The notes beneath the pieces are model-generated. The model had not been told where the DNA came from and made no database searches. It was given only the letters and a program-made list of their open reading frames with translations. Positions 1 through 4,668 of a stretch of DNA of 7,346 bases are shown here, piece after piece. This DNA comes from an uncultured Clostridia bacterium (GTDB lineage Bacteria; Bacillota; Clostridia; Oscillospirales; Ruminococcaceae): NCBI GenBank assembly GCA_946533615.1, contig CAMNBY010000199.1:1-7346 (forward strand), read 5' to 3'. Position numbers and translations under genes: made by a program. Numbering within the stretch: position 1 is the first letter of the stretch; each line of letters starts with the position of its first letter.

Positions 1-135
1 TCTTTTGCGCCTTGCGTTTTCTGGGACGTTCCCTTCTTGTGGTCTCCCCCTCGCAGGACGTGGCAGAATGTTTCCTATCACACATAGCGAAAGGGCGTAG
101 CAGAAGCCCCACCCCAAACAAAGCCCCCTGCCCCC

Positions 136-213
136 CACCGTATCGCGAGGACTATCCGACACATTCAGCTGTTGTAAACGAGCTTGCGAGTGATCTCGCG
201 GATCAAAAAAACG
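136..213 (-). repeat. Interspersed repeat, copy 1 (downstream of thiG)
   Basis: This is a 78-bp copy of a repeat also found at 1972-2047 and 2302-2379. It begins CACCGTATCGCGAGGACTA on the plus strand and ends with CTCGCGGATC, seven A and CG. It carries outer inverted arms (CGCGAG and CTCGCG) and an inner small hairpin GCGAG-TGAT-CTCGC. It differs from the other two copies at several internal positions. Read on the minus strand it starts at the T-tract of the presumed thiG terminator, so it would be transcribed only by read-through. No gene is seen between it and the window start (positions 1-135). Confidence 0.8.
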
Positions 214-228
214 CACCCGCGCCCGGGT
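205..228 (-). terminator. Probable intrinsic terminator of the thiSFG operon
   Basis: Directly after the thiG stop codon the minus strand reads ACCCG-GGCG-CGGGT (215-228), then GCG and seven T (205-211). The stem is only 5 bp but all GC except one pair, and the T-tract is good. The three bases between stem and T-tract weaken the call. The hairpin sequence is repeated at 2446-2461 and 2489-2504. Confidence 0.5.
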
Positions 229-1002
229 TCATCTCAGAAAGCCGGTCAGCGTGTCTGAGGGGGAGGCGCCTCTTACAAGAACTCTGCCAAGCCCCGAAAG
301 GTATGCCTGCCTGCCCGCTTCTACCGCCTTGCGGAAGGCTTCCGCCATCATCGGCAGATCGCCGGCCGTCGCAAGCGCCGTGTTGGACATCACCGCAGCA
401 GCACCCATCTCCATCGCCTCGCAGGCCTGCGAGGGACGGCCAATGCCTGCGTCAACGATTATCGGCAGGTCGATCTCGTCGATCAGTATCTGGATAAAAT
501 CGCGCGTGGCAAGACCCTTGTTGGAACCTATCGGAGAGGCAAGCGGCATCACCGTCGCGGCGCCTGCGTTCACAAGGTCGCGTGCCGTGTTCAGATCGGG
601 GTACATATAGGGCATAACTACAAAGCCCTCCTTCGCCAGTATCTCGGTGGCGCGGACAGTCTCCTGATTGTCAGGCAGCAGATACTTGGTGTCTCTCATT
701 ATCTCGATCTTTATGAAATCTCCGCAGCCCAGCTCGCGCGCAAGCCTCGCTATCCTGACAGCCTCGTCGGCGTTGCGGGCGCCCGAGGTGTTCGGCAGCA
801 GCGTAACGCCCTTGGGGATAAAATCAAGAATGTTCTCGTGCTCCTTGGTGTTGGCGCGTCTTACAGCGCAGGTGATTATCTCGGCGCCTGCGTACTTCAC
901 AGCCGCCTCTATGAGCGACAGGGAGTATTTTCCCGAGCCGAGAATGAAACGGGAGCTGAATTCGCGCCCCGCAATAACAAGCTTGTCCTGATCGTTTTTC
1001 AT
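229..1002 (-). CDS. thiG: Thiazole synthase ThiG
   Basis: ThiG is a cytosolic TIM-barrel enzyme that builds the thiazole phosphate ring of thiamine from 1-deoxy-D-xylulose 5-phosphate, dehydroglycine and the sulfur carried on the ThiS thiocarboxylate. The 257-residue protein is of normal length. It shows the family landmarks GSGKY (residues 22-26), NTSGARNADEAV (71-82), IKIE with K98 as the likely Schiff-base lysine, PLASPIGSNKGL (153-164), IVDAGIGRPSQA (182-193) and MSNTALA (205-211). The ATG at 1002 is preceded by AAAGGAAG about 7 bases upstream, a weaker site than the AGGAGG of thiS. It lies 29 bp after thiF and is the last gene of the thiS-thiF-thiG operon. No thiH or thiO gene, which would supply dehydroglycine, follows it within the window. 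Confidence 0.96.
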   Translation of the reverse strand: MKNDQDKLVIAGREFSSRFILGSGKYSLSLIEAAVKYAGAEIITCAVRRANTKEHENILDFIPKGVTLLPNTSGARNADEAVRIARLARELGCGDFIKIEIMRDTKYLLPDNQETVRATEILAKEGFVVMPYMYPDLNTARDLVNAGAATVMPLASPIGSNKGLATRDFIQILIDEIDLPIIVDAGIGRPSQACEAMEMGAAAVMSNTALATAGDLPMMAEAFRKAVEAGRQAYLSGLGRVLVRGASPSDTLTGFLR

Positions 1003-1031
1003 TTATATCTTCCTTTCATGAGAGGGAGCTT

Positions 1032-1670
1032 TCACGCTTCAAGCTCCCCCGCTATTATCCTGAGTATCATGTGTGCCTCGTGAGCGGCACAGGCGGCCAC
1101 CCTCGCCGAGATCAGCGGCAGCCCCTCGGCAACATCGCTGTGTCCGTCGCCGCAAAGCCAGAAGCGCTTCGACACCCGACGGGTCTGTATCTCGTTGGCC
1201 GAGCTCACCCCTGCCATTCCGCTGGCAGCCACAAGGTATTTCTCGGGCATGGTCTCCAGCACGCGGTTCACGAGCATCGCCTTCTGATCGGCTCTGTCAA
1301 AGGCCTCGCAGATGATCGGGTAGGGCGCCAGAAGCTCGGGAATGTTCTCGTCCGTCAGGCGAAGAGCGTGTGCCTCGATCTGACAGTAGGGCGCAATGCG
1401 CAGCAGATTCTCTCGCAGAGCCTCCGCCTTCGGCCTGCCGAGCTGGTCGGGGAAATACTGCTGGCGGTTGAGGTTGGAGGTGTCAACGGTGTCAAAGTCG
1501 ATTATGCAAAGCCTGCCGACGCCTGCGCGCACAAGGCTGACAGCCACGTTCGAGCCCAGCCCTCCAAGGCCGCAGATCGCCACCGAGGCCGCATCGAACT
1601 TCCGCTGGAGCTCCTCGCCGTGACGGGCAGCAAGCGCCGCCCTGAATTCTTCTTTGGTTATGGCCGCCAT
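1032..1670 (-). CDS. thiF: ThiS adenylyltransferase ThiF (short, family 2 type)
   Basis: An E1-like enzyme that adenylates the C-terminal glycine of ThiS so that the sulfur carrier can be thiocarboxylated for thiazole synthesis. From the ATG at 1670 the product is 212 residues. Visible features are the nucleotide-binding loop CGLGGLGSN (33-41), acidic IIDFD (56-60), NLNRQQYF (66-73) with the E1-type Asn/Arg pair, K81, and AASGMAG (148-154). The two CxxC zinc motifs of E. coli-type ThiF are absent, which fits the roughly 200-residue ThiF form common in Clostridia. A TTG 18 bases further upstream would add six residues overlapping thiS. I prefer the ATG because it sits one base after the thiS TGA, has a G-rich site just upstream, and begins the usual MAAITKEEF-like sequence. 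It is translationally coupled to thiS. Confidence 0.93.
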   Translation of the reverse strand: MAAITKEEFRAALAARHGEELQRKFDAASVAICGLGGLGSNVAVSLVRAGVGRLCIIDFDTVDTSNLNRQQYFPDQLGRPKAEALRENLLRIAPYCQIEAHALRLTDENIPELLAPYPIICEAFDRADQKAMLVNRVLETMPEKYLVAASGMAGVSSANEIQTRRVSKRFWLCGDGHSDVAEGLPLISARVAACAAHEAHMILRIIAGELEA

Positions 1671-1671
1671 A

Positions 1672-1866
1672 TCAGCCACCCCCCACAAAGGAAACGACCT
1701 CTACGCTGTCGCCGTCCTTGATGACCGTCTGATCGTACTGCGCCTTGAAGACTATCTCCTCGTTGAGCTCGACGGCAACGCGGGTGCGGTCATAGCCCTT
1801 GCGCTCGAGCAGCTCGGCCACAGTAAGCCCCTCTGCCGCATATTCCTGTCCGTTTACTTTTATCAT
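1672..1866 (-). CDS. thiS: Sulfur carrier protein ThiS
   Basis: A 64-residue ubiquitin-like sulfur carrier, normal in length for ThiS. It begins MIKVNGQEY, contains TVAELLERKGY (15-25) and VAVELNEEIV (30-39), and ends VSFVGGG. The terminal glycine is the residue that ThiF adenylates and that then carries the sulfur as a thiocarboxylate to ThiG. The start is fixed by a perfect AGGAGGT at 1873-1879, six bases from the ATG. It is the first gene of the operon; thiF begins one base after its stop. Expression is controlled from a distance: the TPP riboswitch terminator lies about 175 bp upstream, and the intervening leader is largely filled by a repeat (1899-2047). Confidence 0.95.
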   Translation of the reverse strand: MIKVNGQEYAAEGLTVAELLERKGYDRTRVAVELNEEIVFKAQYDQTVIKDGDSVEVVSFVGGG

Positions 1867-1898
1867 AGAATTACCTCCTGTCCGGGTTTTAGATGCTG

Positions 1899-2047
1899 TT
1901 TTAGATGCTAGATGTAAGAGGCTAGAAATGCCTTGCGAGGGCTTTTCCTTTTACTGAACCTCTCTGCGTGCCACCGTATCGCGAGGACTACCCGGCACAC
2001 TTCGCTGTTGTGAACGAGCTTGCGAGTGATCTCGCGACCTAAAAAAA
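1899..2047 (-). repeat. Extended interspersed repeat, copy 2 (inside the thiS leader)
   Basis: The core at 1971-2036 is identical over 66 bp to 2301-2366. Outside the core the similarity continues more loosely to 1899, through a heptad array, the motif CCTTGCGAGG and a TTTTCC stretch, matching 2221-2300. It ends against the T-tract of the riboswitch terminator, so it fills most of the thiS leader between the expression platform and the ribosome binding site. No gene is seen in it. Confidence 0.85.
1902..1929. repeat. Short tandem array with 7-bp period
   Basis: Four degenerate heptads read in order on the plus strand: TAGATGC, TAGATGT, AAGAGGC, TAGAAAT. The same period and similar words occur at 2225-2259. 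It is part of the extended repeat copy 2. Confidence 0.6.
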
Positions 2048-2068
2048 GCTGCCCCAAAGGACAGCTTT
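2041..2068 (-). terminator. Intrinsic terminator of the TPP riboswitch expression platform
   Basis: On the minus strand the sequence reads AAAGCTGTCC, loop TTTG, GGGCAGCTTT, and continues into a T run reaching 2041. The stem is 10 bp with one G-T pair. It lies about 20 bases after the aptamer and before any thi gene, as expected for premature termination when TPP binds. Confidence 0.9.
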
Positions 2069-2086
2069 CATCTGTTTTGATATGAG

Positions 2087-2183
2087 ATGTAATGTGTCCC
2101 TACGTTGGCATTATCCAAATCAGGTAAGGTCGAGAGCTCGATCGCTCTCCTCTCAGCCTGCCTACAGGCTCCCTGTTTTACAT
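2087..2183 (-). promoter_or_regulatory. TPP riboswitch (THI element) controlling thiSFG
   Basis: The minus strand contains the conserved TPP aptamer in order. There is a stem AGCCTG-TAGG-CAGGCT running into CTGAGAGG, a variable hairpin GAGAGC...GCTCTC, then ACCTGATTTGGATAATGCC and AACGTAGGGA. The TTGG/CCAA stem around the ATAATG loop is a compensated form of the usual CTGG/CCAG. The outer P1 stem can form between ATGTAA (2178-2183) and TTACAT (2087-2092). A consensus promoter stands just upstream and an intrinsic terminator just downstream, so ligand-dependent transcription termination is the likely mechanism. The assignment rests on recognised consensus blocks, not on a covariance search. 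Confidence 0.95.
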
Positions 2184-2188
2184 TTTCA

Positions 2189-2217
2189 ATTATATCACAG
2201 CGCTTCCCGTTTGTCAA
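2189..2217 (-). promoter_or_regulatory. Promoter of the riboswitch-thiSFG transcript
   Basis: A full-consensus vegetative promoter on the minus strand: TTGACA (2212-2217), a 17-bp spacer and TATAAT (2189-2194). The predicted start is near 2182, at the 5' edge of the aptamer, so the transcript begins with the riboswitch. Confidence 0.92.
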
Positions 2218-2220
2218 CGC

Positions 2221-2379
2221 TTTTAGATGTGAGATGTGAGAGGCAAAAGGCAAAAGGTGCCTTGTGAGGGCGTTTTCCTCTTTCTCTATCCGGCTGACCC
2301 CCACCGTATCGCGAGGACTACCCGGCACACTTCGCTGTTGTGAACGAGCTTGCGAGTGATCTCGCGGATCAAAAAAACG
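2221..2379 (-). repeat. Extended interspersed repeat, copy 3 (upstream of the thi promoter)
   Basis: Core 2301-2366 is identical to 1971-2036, and 2302-2379 also shares the CTCGCGGATC, seven A and CG end with copy 1 at 136-213. The outer part (2221-2300) resembles 1899-1970 with about 8 bp of insertion. It lies just upstream of the thi promoter, so copies 2 and 3 flank the promoter-riboswitch cassette as direct repeats 330 bp apart. No gene is seen here. Confidence 0.85.
2225..2259. repeat. Short tandem array with 7-bp period
   Basis: Five consecutive heptads on the plus strand: AGATGTG, AGATGTG, AGAGGCA, AAAGGCA, AAAGGTG. The first two are identical and the rest drift. It is the counterpart of the array at 1902-1929. 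Confidence 0.7.
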
Positions 2380-2461
2380 TATCGCGAGGGAGCTCCGGCA
2401 CATTTAGCTGTTGTGAGGCGGCTTGCCGCCGATCACGCGTATTGCGCACCCGCGCCCGGGT
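2378..2461 (-). repeat. Degenerate fourth copy of the interspersed repeat
   Basis: It begins CGTATCGCGAGGG right after copy 3 and keeps the GGCACA..TAGCTGTTGTGA section. The inner hairpin is replaced by GGCGGC-TT-GCCGCC (2417-2430) and the end is ATCACGCG in place of ATCTCGCG. It then runs into the GC hairpin word at 2446-2461. Confidence 0.65.
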
Positions 2462-2504
2462 CGGCTTGCCACCGATCACGCAACCTGCGCACCCGCGCCC
2501 GGGT
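2419..2504 (-). repeat. 43-bp tandem duplication with GC hairpins behind the PurF-like gene
   Basis: Units 2419-2461 and 2462-2504 match at about 38 of 43 positions. Each ends in the 16-mer GCACCCGCGCCCGGGT, whose minus strand can fold as ACCCG-GGCG-CGGGT. The second unit ends 5 bp from the stop codon of the PurF-like gene. The hairpins may end or protect that mRNA, but no T-tract follows them directly; the nearest is at 2371-2377. Confidence 0.75.
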
Positions 2505-2508
2505 CGGA

Positions 2509-3921
2509 TTAACAATCGCGGCCGCTCCAGCAGTAGGTGCAGAGGCAGTCGGGGTCGATGCCTATGGAGCTTATCATGTCGTCAAGACGGTGATAGCGCA
2601 GAGATGTGAAGTTCAGCTGACGGCTGATCTCCTCCACCATCTCCTTGTAGTTCGTGCTGTCGGGGTCGGCGTAGGAGCGCAGCACCTCGTCGGTGATGTT
2701 CTCGCCTTCGCGTGCAGCGATGACACGTCTGGTTATCAGCTCCATCTCGGAGGTCGAGCGCGAGAAGTTAAGATACTTGCAGCCGTAAAGCAGCGGCGGA
2801 CAGGCGGGACGAATGTGTACCTCGCGGGCTCCGCTGTTGTAAAGGAACTCGGTGGTCTCGCGCAGCTGCGTGCCGCGGACGATAGAGTCGTCGATCATCA
2901 GCAGGCTCTTGCCCTTTATCAGCGAGTCAACGGGAATGAGCTTCATCTTCGCGATGCGGTTGCGCTGGGACTGGTTCACGGGCATGAACGAACGCGGCCA
3001 TGTGGGCGTGTACTTGATAAAAGGCCGCGAGAAGGGTATCTTGGACTCGTTTGAATAGCCGATGGCGTGAGCCGTGCCCGAGTCGGGAACGCCGGCAACA
3101 AGGTCGGGCGTGACGTTGTCGCGCCTTGCCAGCATCTTGCCGCAGTTATAGCGCATCTCCTCGACGGAAACGCCCTCGTAGGACGAGCAGGGATAGCCGT
3201 AATATACCCACAGGAACGAGCATATCTTCATCTTCTTCTGAGGAGGAGAAACGGTCTCGGCGCCGCTGCGGTCAACAAAAACGATCTCTCCGGGGCCGAG
3301 CTCGCGGTCGTGAGAGTAGCCGAGATTCAGGTAGGCAAAGCTCTCGAAGGAGATGCACCTGCTGCCGTCCTCCTTTACGCCAAGGGCAACGGGCGTCCTG
3401 CCAAGCTTGTCCCTCGCGGCATAAATGCCGTCGGCGGTCATCAGCATAAGGGTCATGGAGCCCTTGATCTTTTCCTGAGCGAAGCGGATACCCTCGACGA
3501 TGGTCTCGCACTGGTTGATGACAGCCGCCACCAGCTCTGTGGCGTTGATGTCGCCGCCGCTCATTTCAAGAAAATGAGTATGTCCGCCCTTGTAGACCAG
3601 ATCAAGCAGCTCGTCGGTGTTGTTTATCTTGCCTACTGTGGTGATAGCGTAGGTGCCGAGATGCGAGCGCACCATCAGGGGCTGAGGCTCGTAGTCCGAG
3701 ATACAGCCGATACCCATCGTGCCGCTCATGGAGTTAACGTCGTCGGCAAACTTTGTGCGGAACGGTGAATTCTCGATGTTATGTATTGCGCGGTCAAAGC
3801 CCTTTTCTCCGTGCATCACTATGCCCGCGCGTCTGGTACCGAGGTGTGAATGATAATCTGTTCCGTAGAAGACGTCATAGATACAGTTCTCGTCCGAAAC
3901 AGCGCCAAAAAATCCGCCCAT
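2509..3921 (-). CDS. Amidophosphoribosyltransferase (PurF) family protein lacking the catalytic N-terminal cysteine
   Basis: A 470-residue protein with the PurF layout, an N-terminal Ntn-type glutaminase-like domain followed by a phosphoribosyltransferase domain. PurF makes phosphoribosylamine from PRPP and glutamine, the first step of purine synthesis. The PRPP loop is intact, MIDDSIVRGT (342-351), as are VPDSGTAHAIGY (278-289) and PRSFM (309-313). Likely [4Fe-4S] ligands remain: C234, C381 (or C374), C461 and C464. However, the protein begins MGGFFG where active enzymes have Cys-Gly, and the equivalents of the glutamine-binding Arg, Asn and Asp also appear changed (C73-D76, V96-G97, A127). 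It may use free ammonia, another substrate, or have a different role. The ATG at 3921 follows AAGGAGGA by five bases; an upstream in-frame extension to 3990 overlaps the promoter. The C-terminus is cysteine-rich (C459, C461, C464, C470). I recall similar MGGFFG proteins in other anaerobes but cannot verify this here. Confidence 0.9.
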   Translation of the reverse strand: MGGFFGAVSDENCIYDVFYGTDYHSHLGTRRAGIVMHGEKGFDRAIHNIENSPFRTKFADDVNSMSGTMGIGCISDYEPQPLMVRSHLGTYAITTVGKINNTDELLDLVYKGGHTHFLEMSGGDINATELVAAVINQCETIVEGIRFAQEKIKGSMTLMLMTADGIYAARDKLGRTPVALGVKEDGSRCISFESFAYLNLGYSHDRELGPGEIVFVDRSGAETVSPPQKKMKICSFLWVYYGYPCSSYEGVSVEEMRYNCGKMLARRDNVTPDLVAGVPDSGTAHAIGYSNESKIPFSRPFIKYTPTWPRSFMPVNQSQRNRIAKMKLIPVDSLIKGKSLLMIDDSIVRGTQLRETTEFLYNSGAREVHIRPACPPLLYGCKYLNFSRSTSEMELITRRVIAAREGENITDEVLRSYADPDSTNYKEMVEEISRQLNFTSLRYHRLDDMISSIGIDPDCLCTYCWSGRDC

Positions 3922-3961
3922 AAAAGTCCTCCTTAGAAGATGAAAACTTAAATACAAGTAT

Positions 3962-3990
3962 ATTATAGCAAACCCCGAAAAAAATTTCAA
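3962..3990 (-). promoter_or_regulatory. Promoter of the PurF-like gene
   Basis: On the minus strand, TTGAAA (3985-3990), a 17-bp spacer and TATAAT (3962-3967) with TG one base upstream (extended -10). The start would fall near 3955, giving a leader of about 34 bases with no room for a riboswitch. Confidence 0.88.
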
Positions 3991-4092
3991 TATCTATTTT
4001 ATTAAAAATAAGCACGCCCCAAGGGGAATGTTTTGTTATAAATCAAGGTTCGGGCGCACACGGGATAGCCCCAACAAAAAAAGCACCCCAAC

Positions 4093-4123
4093 AAAAAAGG
4101 CCGCCCCGACGGGACAGCCTTTT
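4093..4123 (-). terminator. Intrinsic terminator of the ferredoxin gene
   Basis: The minus strand reads AAAAGGC, then TGTCCC, loop GTC, GGGGCG, then GCCTTTTTT. A long stem with a few G-T pairs ends in a T run. The T run continues TTGTTGGGG, and the word CCCCAACAAAAAA is duplicated on the plus strand nearby (about 4070-4098). It separates the ferredoxin from the PurF-like gene. Confidence 0.9.
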
Positions 4124-4135
4124 CAAGTCTTTATC

Positions 4136-4306
4136 TTATTCCGGAGCGATGACCTCTGCAGGGCAGGTAGCTGCGCAGGATCCGCAGTCGATGCAAGCAG
4201 ATGCATCGATGGATGCAGCAGCATCTCCGAGTGTGATAGCTCCAACAGGGCAAGCGTCTACGCAAGCACCGCAAGCCAGACAACCTTCTCCAACCTTATA
4301 AGCCAT
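4136..4306 (-). CDS. 2[4Fe-4S] ferredoxin
   Basis: A 56-residue clostridial-type ferredoxin, a soluble low-potential electron carrier for anaerobic redox enzymes. It has two classical cluster motifs, CLACGACVDACP (C9, C12, C15, C19) and CIDCGSCAATCP (C38, C41, C44, C48), related by the usual internal symmetry. The length matches small bacterial ferredoxins. The ATG at 4306 is set by AGGAGGT at 4314-4320, seven bases upstream; a longer reading to 4387 would run through the promoter. It has its own promoter and terminator, so it is a single-gene unit. The specific redox partner cannot be told from the sequence. Its nearness to the PurF-like iron-sulfur protein need not be functional. Confidence 0.95.
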   Translation of the reverse strand: MAYKVGEGCLACGACVDACPVGAITLGDAAASIDASACIDCGSCAATCPAEVIAPE

Positions 4307-4358
4307 AATAAGTACCTCCTTAGAAAACTGGATAAGAAGCGATAATGCCTCTATTAAA

Positions 4359-4387
4359 ATGATAATCCTTCGGATATGAAAAGTCAA
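4359..4387 (-). promoter_or_regulatory. Promoter of the ferredoxin gene
   Basis: On the minus strand, TTGACT (4382-4387), a 17-bp spacer and TATCAT (4359-4364). The leader is about 45 bases and ends in the AGGAGGT site. Confidence 0.8.
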
Positions 4388-4410
4388 GTGTTTTCCCGTA
4401 CCCGTAATAA

Positions 4411-4473
4411 TTTTTGGTGAAGCTGTTGCTAACTCGGCGCGTGTTTTTGGTGAAGCCGTTGCTAACTCGGCGC
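4411..4473. repeat. Two tandem 30-bp repeats with 33-bp period
   Basis: Units 4411-4440 and 4444-4473 differ at one base (T or C in GGTGAAGC[T/C]GTTGC), each starting TTTTTGGTGAAGC and ending CTAACTCGGCGC, with GTG between them. They lie between the divergent ferredoxin and ROK promoters. No coding role is supported. Confidence 0.85.
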
Positions 4474-4542
4474 CGCCCTGCCCTCAAAGAGCGCATCTTC
4501 GCCCGTAGGCACCGGTGATAAAAACGCCGAACATCGCGCATA

Positions 4543-4589
4543 ATTTGTTTATTTGTAAAAAGACCTTAATAATAATTTAATAAACAAAT
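4543..4589 (+). promoter_or_regulatory. Candidate operator: 11-bp inverted repeat before the ROK gene
   Basis: ATTTGTTTATT (4543-4553) and AATAAACAAAT (4579-4589) are perfect inverted copies, 36 bp centre to centre. The right arm touches the -10 hexamer, and a further similar word, AACAAATAAT, follows at about 4610. The TTTGTTT core resembles half-sites of the ROK repressor XylR. Autoregulation by the downstream ROK protein is an inference. Confidence 0.6.
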
Positions 4590-4597
4590 GCTATAAT
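4589..4597 (+). promoter_or_regulatory. Extended -10 promoter of the ROK regulator
   Basis: TGCTATAAT is a perfect extended -10. No good -35 lies 17 bp upstream; that zone is AT-rich and overlaps the inverted repeat. The start would be near 4604, about 65 bases before the ATG. Confidence 0.65.
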
Positions 4598-4668
4598 TTA
4601 AAAAACTTAACAAATAATTGAGGGCGAAGTGTCTCCCCTCAAGATCACCACGAACGGAGGCGCAGAAA

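Noticed and set aside
12..610. Plus-strand frames at the window start
   Set aside because: They cross repeat copy 1 and run antisense to thiG, with no domain seen.
1071..1721. Plus-strand open frame of 216 codons
   Set aside because: It lies antisense to thiF and thiS, whose family motifs are clear, and its translation has no recognisable domain.
2068..2403. Minus-strand open frame of 111 codons
   Set aside because: It spans repeat copy 3, the consensus promoter and the TPP aptamer, which explain the sequence better.
136..2461. CRISPR array from the repeated 65-78 bp units
   Set aside because: Units are few, irregularly spaced, too long and degenerate, with no constant spacers and no cas genes.
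2350..3054. Plus-strand open frame running from the repeats into the PurF-like gene
   Set aside because: It starts inside non-coding repeats, has no ribosome binding site, and the rest is antisense to a supported gene.
3067..3768. Plus-strand open frame of 233 codons
   Set aside because: It is antisense to the PurF-like gene. Long antisense frames are expected in GC-rich coding DNA, and no motif is seen.
3922..3990. N-terminal extension of the PurF-like protein by 23 residues
   Set aside because: It would translate through the ribosome binding site and the -10 and -35 elements; the family begins at MGGFFG.
4320..4541. Minus-strand frame with an 11-residue internal repeat
   Set aside because: The repeat is the 33-bp DNA duplication. 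The frame lacks a ribosome binding site and overlaps the ferredoxin promoter.
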